Shown piece after piece: positions 46,033 through 59,341 of a stretch of DNA of 64,000 bases. How positions within the stretch are numbered: position 1 is the first letter of the stretch; the number at the start of each line of letters is the position of its first letter. This DNA comes from Mesotaenium endlicherianum (lineage: Eukaryota; Streptophyta; Zygnematophyceae; Zygnematales; Mesotaeniaceae). The stretch covers positions 96,794 through 160,793 of the forward strand of contig WELA01007910.1 in the NCBI GenBank assembly GCA_009602735.1, in the 5' to 3' direction. Made by a program: the position numbers and the translations under genes. Under the pieces are notes generated by a model that worked only from the letters and a program-made list of their open reading frames with translations, was not told where the DNA came from and ran no database searches.

Positions 46033-48700
46033 GTTACGAGCAGGAGTTGCCTACGACCGCCTCTCCCACGCAGATCTTAGGTGCACGAGCACGTAACATG
46101 CGAGCTCGTGCTAGTCGTGCAGCCTTAGAGGAACGCCTGCTAGCTAGCGAGTTCAATGAGATTCCGGCAAGGATGGAGCGCCCTCCTAACCGCGTGGATT
46201 TGTTTTTTCAGACGTGCGAAGACCGCTTTCGCATCAACACACCAGAGAAGCAGCGCAAGCTGCGCCACTTCCGCCGCGGCGCTTAGGAGACAGCGCCCAT
46301 GCTGGCTCACCTGGTCAAGCTGTCCTCGGACACAAGATTGCTTTCTAAGAAAGAACAAATTCATACTTACCTAGCTGCTTTTCCGCAGGAGCTCGCGAAA
46401 GCGGCGTTGCAGACCGTGGTCGGCAAGTTCGGCACGAAGGTTACCTTGGATCGGGTGGCTCAAGAGGCTCACGTCTTAGAGACGAATCTCAAAGATTACG
46501 AACACTTCCGTGCCCCTGTGCGAGGGGTCGCCAGTGCGCACGCCGTGCACACCGCTGCCACGGGTGCCCTACCCTACTTCCCTCCTGTAGCTGCCATGCC
46601 TGTACCTGCTGTCACTCTAGTGGGTCCGCGTACTTGCACGTATTGTGGTGTTTGTAATCACCTAGAGCTTACAAAGCATCCTGAGCTTCAACCCCGGCGT
46701 AATCGGAAGCTTAAGGAACCTACCGTTACTGCGAACGTTGCTACTGCCAGTGCTACTGTCGTTCCCGCTGCGGGCGCACCTACTGGTGGGAGTGCAGGTA
46801 CCATGGAGACGTTGCGCAGGAGAACACGATGCTGCGGCAACAGCTCTCCGCGATGCATCTTGCCATACAGCACCGCTACCCTAATTGCGTCACCGACACC
46901 GACGACTACCTCCCGCTTCAATTCTGCGACCTGTTCCACCGCAGCACCAACAACAGCAGCTCCCGCATCACGGATCAGCCCGTCGACAAACCTGGTCCAG
47001 GACGCATGGCCCTTGTCACGGCCTTTGTCGCCGGTCCCACTTGGCAACGCGATCCTCCAAGAGCCAGCAGTCCTTCCTTACGCTCGCCGTCTCCAGTACG
47101 CGCGCGCTTCCCAGCTGGGCCTGACAACGGTTGCACCGGCGGTTCGGCTACTTGCCTCCCACGTTCTCAAGGTCCGGCCTGCCAATTTGGCGCCCGCCGT
47201 TGCAGACGAGCCTGCGTCAACTCCGCCATCCGCACCGACTGCCGCAGTTGGCATCTCACCCAGCGTCCAGGCCGCTGATTGCGTGGCATCGCAACTGCAG
47301 ACCCTTTCGGGCACCCTGGGGCAATCTGTGCTGACACGCCGGCCCACCTATGCCCAGGTGGTCTCTGATGTTGTCAGAGACCTTCCTAGCAACGCACCAG
47401 CGGGTCCAATTGCCCCTGCCACGGCGCCACCCGCTATTTGCCCGGAGCTCCCATCCGCCCCTCCTGCGCCAGCGGAGGGGCCCAGGGAGGTCGTGCTCGA
47501 CGCGAGAGGCCCGCCCATGGCGACCTCAGTTGCGGCCGACGCTGATCCCTCCCGCCGCTCACAATAGCAGCCAGCTGCTATGTTTACGGCGGCCGCTCCT
47601 ACGCCATACAACCTGCAGCGCGCTGCTCCAAGGGCCCTCAGCTGGAGGCTGCCTCTGCAGACCAGCCAACGCCCATCGCACCGCCACCTGCACAGGACAT
47701 CCCTTCAGCAACGCCCGCGGAGGCTATCGCTGGTCCTTCTTGCCGTCTGTGCCGTGGTCATTAGCGTCAATTGGCTTCCATTTCCACGGCAGCCGTCTCA
47801 ACACCCTACAACCTGCGGCGCCGTCCTCAGCAACCTCCTCCCGCAGCACCTGGCGCATCCCTGGTCACCGCACTCGCCGTCAACGCCCCTGCACCAGCTG
47901 TCGCTCATCCACAACCAGCGCTCCTGCCCTTGCCATCGCCTACGCTTCAACCCGGGCTCCTCGCGCAACCCAAGCCGACGTCCTGGTGTCTCCATCATCA
48001 TCTCCAACCCGACGTGTCGACTTTCGCGCTCTGCGTTCGCTGCGTGCGCTGTCATCCTCGCCTACATTGACGTCCACGTCCGCCGCGCAAGCGGCCAGGG
48101 CAGTCACGCCACCTTCACGCTCTCCCTCTCCCACACCTGCCCTTGCTGTCGTCGCACCTTCACACCGTCTTCCGCATTTGGCGATAGCTCGCTTCTCTGC
48201 CCCTACTCGTTCCTTGCGCCTCCTGCTCCGCCCATCTAATGCACGTGTAGACAATACTCGGCGGTGCTAGTCGACGGCATCGCGCCTGCCGTAGTCGTCA
48301 TTATACCGAGGCGTAACACATCCTGTTGGGCGCCAACCTTTTCCAACAGCTGGGCCTCACGGACGAGGACACTATTACCAATAATTTGCATGTTGCCACT
48401 GCCTTAGATAGCTCGACACAGACAGTTCGGGTTACTTGCCGCCGCTTCGCTATCACCCTTAATCCGCGCACCCCAGCTGAACTCACCCTCTACGCTCAAT
48501 GCATTATCACCAACTGCACCACCTATGACATCTTGCTTGGTCAGGAATTTAACCTGCCCATAGGCTTATCCGTCGACTCCTGGGCCCTGCAGGCTCACTA
48601 CAGGGTGAACTTTCGCACTACAGGCACTCACATTGGCTACTTGCCCATGCGCCTCACGGTTAATCGCACCAATGGCTTCCCCTTGTTTTAGCTACTTACA
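46033..48700 (+). mobile_element. Older LTR-retroelement remnant Y (gag plus protease)
   Basis: Plus-strand coding shows a gag-like part: RASRAALEERLLASEF, RPPNRVDLFFQTCEDRFRI, then KEQIHTYLAAFPQELAK and LDRVAQEAHVLETNLKDYEH. A degenerate zinc knuckle (CTYCGVCNHLELTKHPEL), a long Ala/Pro/Ser-rich spacer, and a retropepsin region (LVDGIAP near 48245; TTYDILLGQEFNLPIGL near 48530) follow. It is broken at a handful of sites. No reverse transcriptase or integrase follows; the copia LTR begins at 48959. It may be a non-autonomous gag-protease element or a truncated gypsy-like one. Confidence 0.6.
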
Positions 48701-48958
48701 TCGACGCCTGCGTTGCCGCATATGTTCCTGCTTCCCCTAATCTTGCCACGGCTCGCGACCAGGCAGCTCATGCATTACGCATGCTTCCCACTGCCACCCC
48801 CCCCCGCTCGCCCCATTCTACCCACTCATCCTCCGACCTCTCTCGTCGACACAAGCCTTCATCCCCTCACCATACCTCCCATACCCCACCATACCTCAAT
48901 CAAGAAAACTAAAAGAAGAAACATGACATGATGACAAAATCCACACCAAGGTTAATCA

Positions 48959-49391
48959 TGTTGAAACTCACCACTATCTTCGTCCATGGCACACTCTATC
49001 ACTCACACATTTGAACTAACTCAGACTCAAAATATATGATAGCACAAAAAGTACACAAGGTGCCCAACTCTTCACTTTTTATTGAGTTAGTTTTCTGGGT
49101 AACAATTTCTGGTCTTAAGTAACTCACTACGCCACTCTGCCACTCTGTCCCCTCTGCCTCCTCTGCCCCTCTTGCCCCCTAACGAACGTTCGCGACATCT
49201 TCGTTGTCGTATGAAAGTGACAACTAATAAGTACTAGCCTACTCGAACGAATACCAACAAACGATTAAGTTACGACAAACCAAGCAAGGCTATCGATACC
49301 CTGGCGCGCGTCACGTATCGACGCGACATCCACTTGCCTAGTCACGACAAAGTAGAATTAGGAGTGTCGGTTTACAGACCATATTCCAACA
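48959..49391 (-). repeat. Copia 3-prime LTR, 433 bp
   Basis: It begins TGTTGAAACTCACC on the + strand and ends TTCCAACA. The start matches the sequence at 63939-64000 (TGTTAAAACTCACT, then the same CTATCTTCGTCCATGGCAC). Confidence 0.88.
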
Positions 49392-49659
49392 CTCCCTCTC
49401 ATCTCCTATTCTACTTTGAAATAAAATTTCTCAAACCAAACATAGAAGCACACCACTGATGCTTTGTCCTAGGTACGACCTTTGTTAAAGAATCGGCAAT
49501 CATTCTGTCAGTTCTCACATAGCGAAACTAAACACTACCGTCTTGTACACACTCTCTACTTTTATGATATTGAATGTCTATGTGCTTACTTCTACTATGC
49601 TCCACCGGATTCTTTCCCAAAGCAATGCACCCCTGGCTATCACTAAAGATTGTGGTAGC

Positions 49660-49899
49660 CTACTCCTGCTTGTAGCCCAAGTCTTCAAGTAGCCTTCTCA
49701 AACTAAGTGCTTCTCTCACTGCTTGTGACGCTGCCATATACTCAGCCTCCATGGAAGACAATGCCACTACCTTTTGCCTCTTGCTCTTCCATGTCACCGC
49801 TCCCTTGCCCATCGTAAACACATACCCTGTTGTTGACCTTCTAGTGTCAAGGTCACCGCCCCAATCTGAATCACTACTGCCCTCCAGCTTCACACTGTC
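49660..49899 (-). pseudogene. Copia RNase H C-terminal segment
   Basis: It contains LEGSSDSDWGGDLDTRRSTT and VALSSMEAEYMAASQAVREA, classic copia RNase H motifs including the catalytic Asp and Glu contexts. It is separated from the rest of copia pol by the chromovirus insertion. Confidence 0.88.
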
Positions 49900-50617
49900 T
49901 GAAATGAATTGTCTGACCAAATAGGCGATTAACAATTAATAAAGATCTTTATATCAGCAAGTAATCTTTATGGATTTTCCGTTAACTGATTTAACGGCAA
50001 AGGACAACACACTAGCAGTGAACAATACTCGTAAATCAAATGCGAGTAAACTAGCATCAATAATGCATTCAGTAAATTCATACATAAGTAAGGTTAGAAG
50101 ACAGTGCGTATCAATGGCTTCTCGCCTTGGATTCAGTTCTCTCTCAGTAAGCTGTACAAGACAGTTGGCCTCGTTTCTAATGCCGAACTCGAGAGCAATG
50201 CCTAGCATATGTACATGGAATGAGTTTACTGTTCAACGGCCAGTGCGATGGCACCGCCTACCCGGGAGTTAACCACGTTGGTAGGACCTCGGTTAACCAA
50301 ATCCACCGCCATCTCCCATCATCCCGAATCGCCATCTGTCATAGGGATGTCATCTGGCCATTCATCTAGCATACCATACTTAGATGCATATTGAGGCAGT
50401 TTGCTGCTACTGAGTACGGAAGTCAGCTGGCTGTCAAAGAATGTGGCAGCAAGCTGACTTAAGCTGACTTCAGCCTGCTGCATCCGGCTGAGTCATTAAA
50501 CTGATACTAAATATAAAGTCCAGCAGACTGACTATTAACTAAAGTTCAGCAGGCTGAACTTAATTTACTATTACATTTAAATGAATATTATATCTACTAA
50601 TATACTGATTCATTACA
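49900..50617 (-). repeat. Chromovirus copy 3, 3-prime LTR
   Basis: This 718-bp LTR is directly preceded by the target duplication CTGTC and followed by the purine-tract complement ATCCCTCCAAC. Confidence 0.9.
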
Positions 50618-50729
50618 ATCCCTCCAACTTAACTCGTTGTCGCCTCGACAACATTAAACTGCAAAAGTCTTTTGTCAGGAACCTGAACCTGACCCGCCTC
50701 TCCCAGTGACTGCCCCTTCAGCGTTTTGC

Positions 50730-52425
50730 CTAGGGGATTGTTCCTGGGGCTTCAGGGTCAGGAGACCGAGATCTGGACCTAGATCTGGACAGCCCTCTAG
50801 GTCTGTCAGCTGGCCTTCTAAAGAACCCCGTTTGCTCTAAAGTTGGACCTTGAGGAGAACGAAGGATGGTAGCCTGCTCTTCACCCACTTGGGTGTTGAT
50901 CCCCACATAGACATGCATTCCAGTAGGATGCTGAAATACATTGGCTAGAGGTACGTGCCCCTGAGCGGAGGAGGAGGCCGGCATACCTCTGGCCCACCCG
51001 CGTGTCCCTCTTCTGGCACCCCTGTCCTCTGGAAATTTTTGCCTGTGAGTGCTGCCCATTACAGTCAGATCAGCTTCTTCCCCTGCTTGGGCAGGTGGGG
51101 TGGGGGAGCGAGTGCGGGGTCCAGTTGCCTCCATGACGAGGACCACGTTCCAAATACCTGATCGTGGTTCTTTAGGAAGTGCCCCTGCCTGCCCCTTGGT
51201 CTCCTGAGTACCAGCTGCTGATGCTTCTCCTCTGCCTTGTTCTTCTTCCTCATCCTCCTCATCCTCCTCCTTGGAGAGAGTAGGAGTCTCGTCCACTAAG
51301 TCGTCCTGCTCCCTAGTAGACATGGAGTAGTCTACCGACCTCCCTTTTTTAGGGCGCGCTGGAGGTTGCTTGGCCTTCAGCCTGCTCATATCTATCCGGC
51401 CTGCATTCTTCGCCCATTTGACAAAGGCATGCTTTCCCTTAGAGAAGTAGTCTCTTCCCCTCCTCCTATGCTCCTTGGTCTCTGCATTCATATTGCTCAG
51501 GCAACCATTCAGCCTAGGGTCCCAAGGGGCAATGTGAGGTGGTAGGATGGGATAGCCGTCTAGGCCATAGTGGAAGTCATCCGGTTGGGCTCGGTCACAC
51601 TCCTGCTTCTTATTTGTGACGGTCATCCACCTCCAGTCTGTTGGCTGCTGGTAGTACTGGGGTCCGTGCTCAGCCTTCCTCAGTTTACACGGAAACCAGT
51701 GGGGAGAGAACATCTGCTGTCCTGCTTCCCTGGCCAAGTACTCCCAGCTCCTTCTCTCAACTTCATTGTAAGCTGGCAATAGTGTGAGGTAGAATACCGT
51801 ATCCTTAAAGCTATCGGGCCGCATGCTCACCATCCGGATGAGTCTCTAATCTCCCACTATTCCCGGTATGGGGACCAGCTTGTCTTCTGAATCATCTGGA
51901 AGGTACCGGGCTTGCTCTGCTGTATAGCCCACCATCTTGGCATAATCTTCGTAGAGGACCACACCAGTGTGTGTCTCGATGTACCTGTCCAGTGCTGTAG
52001 CTCCTTCCTTCTGTAGCAGTGTTGTCTGTTCCAGCCTGTTGATCTCCTGGGCTGCCAGCAATGCTTCCTTCAGGTTATCGAAGTTTTGGCCACCCACCAC
52101 AGTATACCTGTAAGTGGCCAAGCTCTTTTGTCTGTCCGCTTCAATCTTTTTCCTTTTCTCCTCCTCTGCCGCTGCCGCTTCTTCTTGTTGTTTCTTTTGT
52201 CTCGCCTCCTCAGCTTTCCTGAGGTTTTCCGCTTCCTGATCCTTCTTCCTCTGTGCCTCTTCTGCCGCCTCTTGTTGTCTGCGGACCCTTTCTTGTTCTC
52301 TCCTAGTGAGGGACGTCGCCGCCAGCTCCTTCTGGTATTGCTCCATCGTCCTCCTGGCNCTCCATCGTCCTCCTGGCTTCTTCTGCCTAGCGCTTTCTGT
52401 CCTTCTTTTGTGTGGTGGGAGCCAT
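50730..52425 (-). pseudogene. Third-ORF copy of chromovirus copy 3
   Basis: It is the same protein as the ORF at 36194-37870: coiled-coil start, central domain (FSPHWFPCKLRKAEHGPQYY), acidic run and a SRSRSRSPDP tail. Most substitutions against copy 2 look conservative, but the copy is broken. Confidence 0.8.
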
Positions 52426-52763
52426 CCCGTACATATAACCAGGGCACAAGTTAGTAGGATATGGACCTTTGTCGTAGGGATTGCAGGCAGGAAGTATGTT
52501 CGTATTAGTATGGTGGATTCGCTCCTGTTTACCTTACAGGGTGATTGCTAATAGTTGACGTAGTTGCGGTGCGAGGCCCTTTTTCCTTCAGCTCAAGGTG
52601 CTTTATGTGGGCCAGGCTTTTCCATCTGTCACTATGCTGACACTTAGGATTCACGTAACTGTCTATTATCGCTCTCGCTCACTAACTGTCATATATTTTT
52701 CCCCTCCAACTTTAAATGGAGACAGGACCGCCTGTCACCTTCCCGTGTCAACTGAAATGACAG

Positions 52764-54798
52764 TTATGGAGGGGCTCCAGCCGCCCGAAGGTGGAACCGT
52801 TTCAACGCCCCTTTGGCATTGGTCAATTGGTCCTTAAATTCCCAAATATCCCCAGAGGCATCGTAACCCTTCCATCGAATGAGGTATTTCATGACATATT
52901 TAGACGATCGACGGATCGAGCGCGCGTCTAAAATCTCCTCAACCTCATATTCGTCAGAGTCGCCGTCCCTAACAGCGGGGACCGGTCCTGGTTGGACAGG
53001 GTTACCGACCTGTGAACAGTGTATCACCTTTGATGTGTGGTTCCAGGAAGGAGACATTAAAGACCGGGTGACCCTTGTATTCAGCTGACATGTTCAGTTT
53101 GTAAGCATTCTGACCGATACGACGTACCACCGAATATGGACCGACCCAGACAGGGCCAAGCTTTTTCTTGACCACACCAGGGAGGTACAGGTGCTGAGAA
53201 TGCAGTTTGACTAAATCGCCCTTAGAAAATGTCAGCTCCCGACGGTGTTGATAAGCGCATTTTTGTTGGTTTTTTTGGGCTTTGTGCAGGTTTCGTTGGA
53301 CTTCTGACAGGGTGTCAGCAAAATCCTGAGTTAGCTGGAGGGAGATCGGATTGTCAATCCCTTCGGGGTGAGTTAAGGACTCCCCTAGCGCATCTAGAGG
53401 GGACTTAGGGACTCTACCCAGGCTGAGTTCAAAAGGAGTCTTGCCCGTTGACGCGTGCACCGCACTGTGGACCGCAAACTGAATTTGAGGCAACAGGTCA
53501 TCCCGATTATCTTGTTTTTGGTTAATATATGCTCTCAGCACCTCCTGCAGAACTCGATTACTTCTTTCAGTCTGCCCATCAGTCTGAGGGTGGTTAGCTG
53601 TGCTGAGCAGCTGTTTGACTCCCATTAACCCCATTAAAGCTCGCCAGAACTTAGAGGTCAATTTTGAGTCTCTGTCTGAGGTGATGTTAGGGGGAAGCCC
53701 ATGTTGACATACTACATGGTTGTAGAACTGTCTCGCTGTTTCGAGTGCAGTCACTTTGACAATTGTGAGGATAAAAATGACCATTTTTGTCAATTTATCC
53801 ACGACTACCAGTATCGAATCATGCCCATTGGCAGTTTTTGGTAGTGTGACCACCCAGTCCAGGAATATAGTTTCCCAGTGTCCAGCTGGGATGGGGAGTG
53901 GTTGCAAGAGACCTCCCGGTGGTGTGTGCCTAGACTTATTCTTTTGACACTGATCACAGGATTTTACATATTTCAAGACCTCCCGTGGCAACCCCTCCCA
54001 ATGATAATGTTTTGCCAGTTTGCCACCTGTTTTGGCCTGCCCCAAATGCTCACCCAGTAAACTGTCATGTGCTCGACTCAATAAAAGGGACCTTATTTCC
54101 AAGTTATTAGGAATGACCAGCTTCAGCCTGCCTGAAGTGGTTTCAGTCACCCAGACCCCTCCCTTAAGCTTATACCCGAGTGCAGTAGCACGACACACAC
54201 CAGTAGTGGGGCTGGGCTCAAATGTTGGGTCAGAAAGGTAGGCTTTCCTAAGTTGTTCTAGGAAGGACTTTTTCACCTTTAGTGAAGTGAGTGCACACAG
54301 GACTTTATCTACAGCATGCTGACTAAAGTTCCTTTCTTGCAAGTCAGGTCTTCTAGAGAGTGCATCATCAGGATTCAACTTCCCTGGTTTGTAGTCGATC
54401 AAGACTTGGAACTGCTCCAGCGTCTGGCTCCAGCGGTTCTCCCTCCTCGACAGCTTGGACTTTTTCTGAAAGTGGGTCAGAGCTAGATGATCTGTAATCA
54501 CCTTAAAAGCTTTACCATGTAAGTATGCTCTCCACTGTTTGAGTACATGAATGATAGCTAGCAGCTCTTTATCATGCACGGAGTAATTAATCTCCGCTGG
54601 ATTAAATTTCATAGACTCATACAACACAGGATGCCACTCCTGCCGTACCTTACCATCCTTTGTGGTTTTGTCAGCAGGCTGCAACAAAATAGCACCCATG
54701 GCAAAGTCAGAGGCATCAGTAACCACCTGCACCGGTTTGCTGGGGTCATACACGGCTAGCACTGGGGCAGAACAAAGGGCATCTTTAAGGGTCTGAAG
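52764..54798 (-). pseudogene. pol of chromovirus copy 3, RNase H to chromodomain part
   Basis: It carries the RNase H region, integrase zinc module and catalytic core, GPY module and chromodomain, closely similar to copies 1 and 2. The upstream part lies on the other side of the solo LTR. Confidence 0.85.
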
Positions 54799-56057
54799 TG
54801 AAATAAACCTTGCTTATTCAAGATTAATATATTTCATTTGAATATATAAGATCAAAGATAGGTGGAAGCGTGTGAAATCAGGGAGCAATCTTCGCCCTTA
54901 TAAGCATTCCGTTTACTCACCTACACCTCTTGACTCACTTACCGTAGTGTGCCATAGTTGCACACTACCACGAGGCACAAGTAAGAGGCGAGCTTGAGGA
55001 CTTGAGCTTCTCCTTTGGAAACTCACGGCCTCTTGCCTACCAGGCATGCAAGCATGCATAGCACATTCACAACATCAGGGGACTGAATAGCAAAGGCACT
55101 CTCATTCAGATGACCATAATGTAGCTCAAACACATCCCACTAACTTAGGTGCAACCTACGGAATCTGTCCGCTGTGTGACCCCGAAATGTCAGAGGGCAT
55201 AACTCTGTCAACACTACTCCAAATTGAGCAAAACTCAATGGCAACGGATGCATCTTGATGAGACCTTTCCGAAAAGTCCTAGTTCGCTCCATTTGGAGCG
55301 CAAACGAAGCAACCATGTCAATTTCCGTGAAGGCTGGTCATTAGAACCAACCCAAAAAGTGCACACATCACTTGCAAATAAAAATCGGACTGTAAAGCCT
55401 ACTTTCCAGAATGAGGGACCACGAGATCCCAGCCTGCTATGTACCTAGTGACCACCTGGTTGACCACGGCGCAAGGTGCGCCGTTTCGTGGGAAACCCGT
55501 TAAGTTGGGACCCACGGATCTAGGTTTAACGACCATATTAATCGGTCGGTTGACTGAAGTCCTAATAGTTCAGTTGACTGACAACGGCTCCGCCTACCCA
55601 GGAGTTAACCACACTGGTAGGACATCGGTTTACCAAATCTCAGTCGACCTCTCGACTTTTGGTATACTACGGTCACATGTGCCAATCTACAAATAACAAT
55701 CTAAATGAATATGTTTATCCTCAGGGTACTGAAGCTAAGTATATTGACTACTATCAAGCGAGCTTACTCTATGTCAACCTACTGATATTATACCCTATAT
55801 ATAAGTGATATATAAATCTCAGCAAACTACACTATGATACAAAAGTCATCCTGCTGACCTTTTCAACAAAGTCAGCAAACTACACTAGGGTACAAAAGTC
55901 ATCCTGCTGACCTTTTTGACAAAGTAAGTAAACTCGCATTACATCGACATACATTCATTTAGATGAACTTGCACACGTGAGATATACACATAATACTGAT
56001 TTAGTGTTATATTTATATATGCAAATAATTGAATAAATAATGAACCGATTCATTACA
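54799..56057. mobile_element. Solo LTR of a sister family, 1259 bp
   Basis: It starts TGAAATAAACC and ends GATTCATTACA, like the chromovirus LTR but much longer. It sits within pol of chromovirus copy 3 between TGAAG and GGAAG, a near-perfect 5-bp duplication. It shares the block CCTACCCAGGAGTTAACCAC with the 718-bp LTRs. There is no coding capacity, so it is the product of LTR-LTR recombination of a related element. Confidence 0.82.
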
Positions 56058-57870
56058 GGAAGGCAGCCTGCTGCTCTTCCTCCCACACATAACCTATGTC
56101 CTTCTTAGTAAGGTCAGTCAGTTTACAGGCCTTCGTAGAATAATTCTCAATAAATCTCCTATAGTAGTTAGCCAACCCGAGGAAGGATCTAACTTCAGAG
56201 ACAGACTGTGGTACTGGCCAGTCCCTTATGGTCTGGACTTTCTTAGGATCCACACTGATGCCGTCTTTACTGACAACGTGGCCTAAGAATTCAATACTTT
56301 CTTTAAAGAAATCACACTTGCTCATTTTAGCATATAAGTGATTTTTTCTCAGAGTGTCCAGGACTGTCTTTAAGTGTCCAGCGTGGTGAGCTTCATCTTT
56401 AGAGAAAACTAAAATTTCATCCAGGAAAACTTGCACAAACTTATCCAAATAAGGTCTGAAAATGTCATTTATAGCACCCATGAAGGTAGCAGGAGCATTA
56501 GTCAGTCCAAATGGCATCACGTTGAACTCATAGTGTCCATAGCGTGTGCGGAAGGCAGTCTTGTGTTCATCCCCTTCAGCAATTTTGATTTGATGATAAC
56601 CACTCTTGAGATCTATCTTACTGAACACCTTAGCACCAGACAGGGTATCAAGCAAGTCCTCAATCCTGGGTAAGGCATACTTGTTCTTTATCGTCATTCT
56701 GTTCAGAGCTCTGTAATCCACACACATCCGCATACTGCCATCCTTTTTCTTAACAAATAGGATGGGTGCGCCGTAAGGTGATTTACTGGGAGAAATATAA
56801 CCATTTTCCTCAAGCTCTGCAATTTGTGTTTTCAACTCCTCGCTNTTTCCTCATAAGACAAGCCATAAGTGCGTTGCCAGGGTGGCTGACTCCCAGGTAA
56901 TAAATCAATCCTATGATCTACTTCTCTCTTAGGGGGTAGTCCTGGAGGCATATTAAACACATTCGTGTACTGAGCAACAATTTTCGCAGCAGTAGGGTGC
57001 TCCGGAGGGTTTACCTTTTTCACCATCACTTCTTCAAGTTGAGGAGGTATCTCTCTTAGCAGCAGACAGAACATTCTGTCTTCCTTTTGGTTCCAGCTTT
57101 TGACGAACTCCATTGCATCCAACACTTGCATCCTTCTGGAAGCCTCTTTTTTTCCTTCATTTGCCATCCACACAGGACAAGAGGAAGAGCACTGGTGGGT
57201 GCCAAGTTAGTCTGCCCATCACTGGCTCCTCTCACTTTAACTGTACCTTTGCTTCAACACACTTCTGCTTGATGTCTACTAAGCCAGGACCTGCCTAGCA
57301 CGAGATCATAAAAGCCAGTGTTGAGTACCTCAAATGTAAGCGTTTCAGTTAGAACTGCAATGCCAGAACCTAACTGGACCTCAATAGGCTTGGTTATAAC
57401 TCCTCCCGGGATACTTGAGGCATCTCCAAGGAATATCTTTCTATTCCCTTGGGTGACAGTAGGCAGCCTTAGCCGCTTAACTAAGTCCTTGTGGATAAAA
57501 GTATGTGACGCCCCTCCGTCAACAAATGCCCTCACCTTCCTACCTGCAATCATGCAATGCAGTAGGATAGGGGGGACTGTCTTTTCCTGACTTTCGCATT
57601 GTTCTCCTGACGTAGCAAAGAAATGTTGGACATCAGGTGGAACAAGAGCATCCAGAGTGTGCACTCTCTGGACGTCTATATTACTGATGGTCTCCTTTAT
57701 CTGTTTGTCAGGCATGCATAGTGAATCCAGTTCAGCAGGACCCATAATACCTGCTACGAGGGCAGCTAGTGACGACTCACTATCTCTAGCATCCTCACAG
57801 TCAGTAGACTGGATTACTGACTGTTGCTGTCTTTTAAAGGCTGGTCTTTTCTCTCGACCTTCGGAAGGTG
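56058..57870 (-). pseudogene. pol of chromovirus copy 3, protease and reverse transcriptase part
   Basis: It contains the retropepsin ([19 protein letters not shown]) and reverse transcriptase ([11 protein letters not shown] and the DD catalytic region). It is similar to the intact pol of copy 2 and broken. Confidence 0.85.
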
Positions 57871-59307
57871 CTTGACTGGACACTGTTCTCTGTAGTGGCC
57901 CAACTGCTGACATTGGTAGCAAATGGATTTTGATGAGGCTGGTCTCGGCTTAGTCCTACCACCACCTCTTCCATAGCCGCCTCGAGAGAAACCACCTCTA
58001 CCTCTAGACTNCGACTGTATNAGACTGAATGGCATTATACTCATACTCATATCCATCACCCTGATCATCCTCAGCCGGGTTTCCTTCAATTGCATTGTAG
58101 GAACCGTGGGGCTTTTTGACAATCTTAGACACCAAAGCGTTACTCTGGCGCTTGTGATTGAACTGCTGCTGATCCCAGGCGTCAGCATCCTGGATCAAGT
58201 CAGCCAGTTTCTCATACTTTTTCTCAGCAAAATGACCAGAGACCTCGGATTTCAAGCCATACCTGAAGTATGCTATCCTATACCGTTCTGGCAAATCTGG
58301 CTGCTTCATCATGTTCTCTTGGAACTTTTGAGCAAACTCAGCAACTGAAGTGGTCTGCTTCAGTGTCAGGGAGATCATCGCATAGATAGCTTTCTCCTGC
58401 TGGTTGATGACATCAAACTTCTCATGCAACTTCTCGACAAACTCTACCCACGTAGGGTCACCGAGTTGCCGAGCCTTACGCTCTTCCTTCCAGTAAAGCC
58501 ACCAGTCTGCGGCACTGCCTTTCAGTAGCGCACCGGTGTGCCTGACCTTCTCGTAATCTTGCAGTTCTGGGTAGTTCTCCAGCCACTGCTCAACATCCGC
58601 GAGAAACTTGATCAGGTAATATTTTTTGTTTCCCTCAGGATCATGCTCCTGGGGAGGTTTCGGCTTGAGCTTACTAGGCCCTCGGCCACCACCACTAGTG
58701 GTTTGAGACCCCAGTTGGTCTCTGTCCCGCAGTAGGGACATTATGATTCTTTTGTCCTCCTGTTGGGACTGATACATGGTCGCCATTTGCGACTGCATTT
58801 GAACGAACAATGCTCCCAAGTCTACATTTTGGGGTGGTAGATTAGCAAATGCAGCAGCAGCATTGGCATCTACTCGCTGAGTAGTGTCCTCAACAGTCCC
58901 TCTCGTCCTGTAGCAGCAATTCCTGCCGCATTCAGTCGGTCACGTGTTTGACCTAGGGGTACATTGAGTTGTACAGCAGGAGGTGGGTTCAGAACATTGG
59001 CCCTTGATGCCATAAGTTCTTCAACAGTGCGCTCGTCAGCTGGCTGTCCTTCCCTCCTTTCTGTATCTTCAGCGGCCTTTGCTAATTGTTCAGCTTCTAA
59101 TCTGGCTCTCTCCTCCTCAGCTTGCTGTGCTGCGACTGCGGCAATAGCAGCTGCCTCATCTGCAGCCTCTCTAGCTGCAGTATCTGCTACTGCTTCAGAA
59201 TAGGTACGGGTTCCCGCTACATGGCTTTCCGCCTGGTTTTTGACATTCTCGTTATCCTGGTTCTCCATGTCTCGGGAGTTGCTAGTTTGAGACCTTGTCC
59301 TTACCAT
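57814..59307 (-). pseudogene. gag of chromovirus copy 3
   Basis: It starts [13 protein letters not shown], carries the capsid region ([18 protein letters not shown]) and ends with a CCHC knuckle (CYQCQQLGHYREQC). It matches the intact gag of copy 2 throughout and is broken. Confidence 0.85.
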
Positions 59308-59341
59308 ACGAAGAAAACTTTGATAACTGCTCCGATACCAC

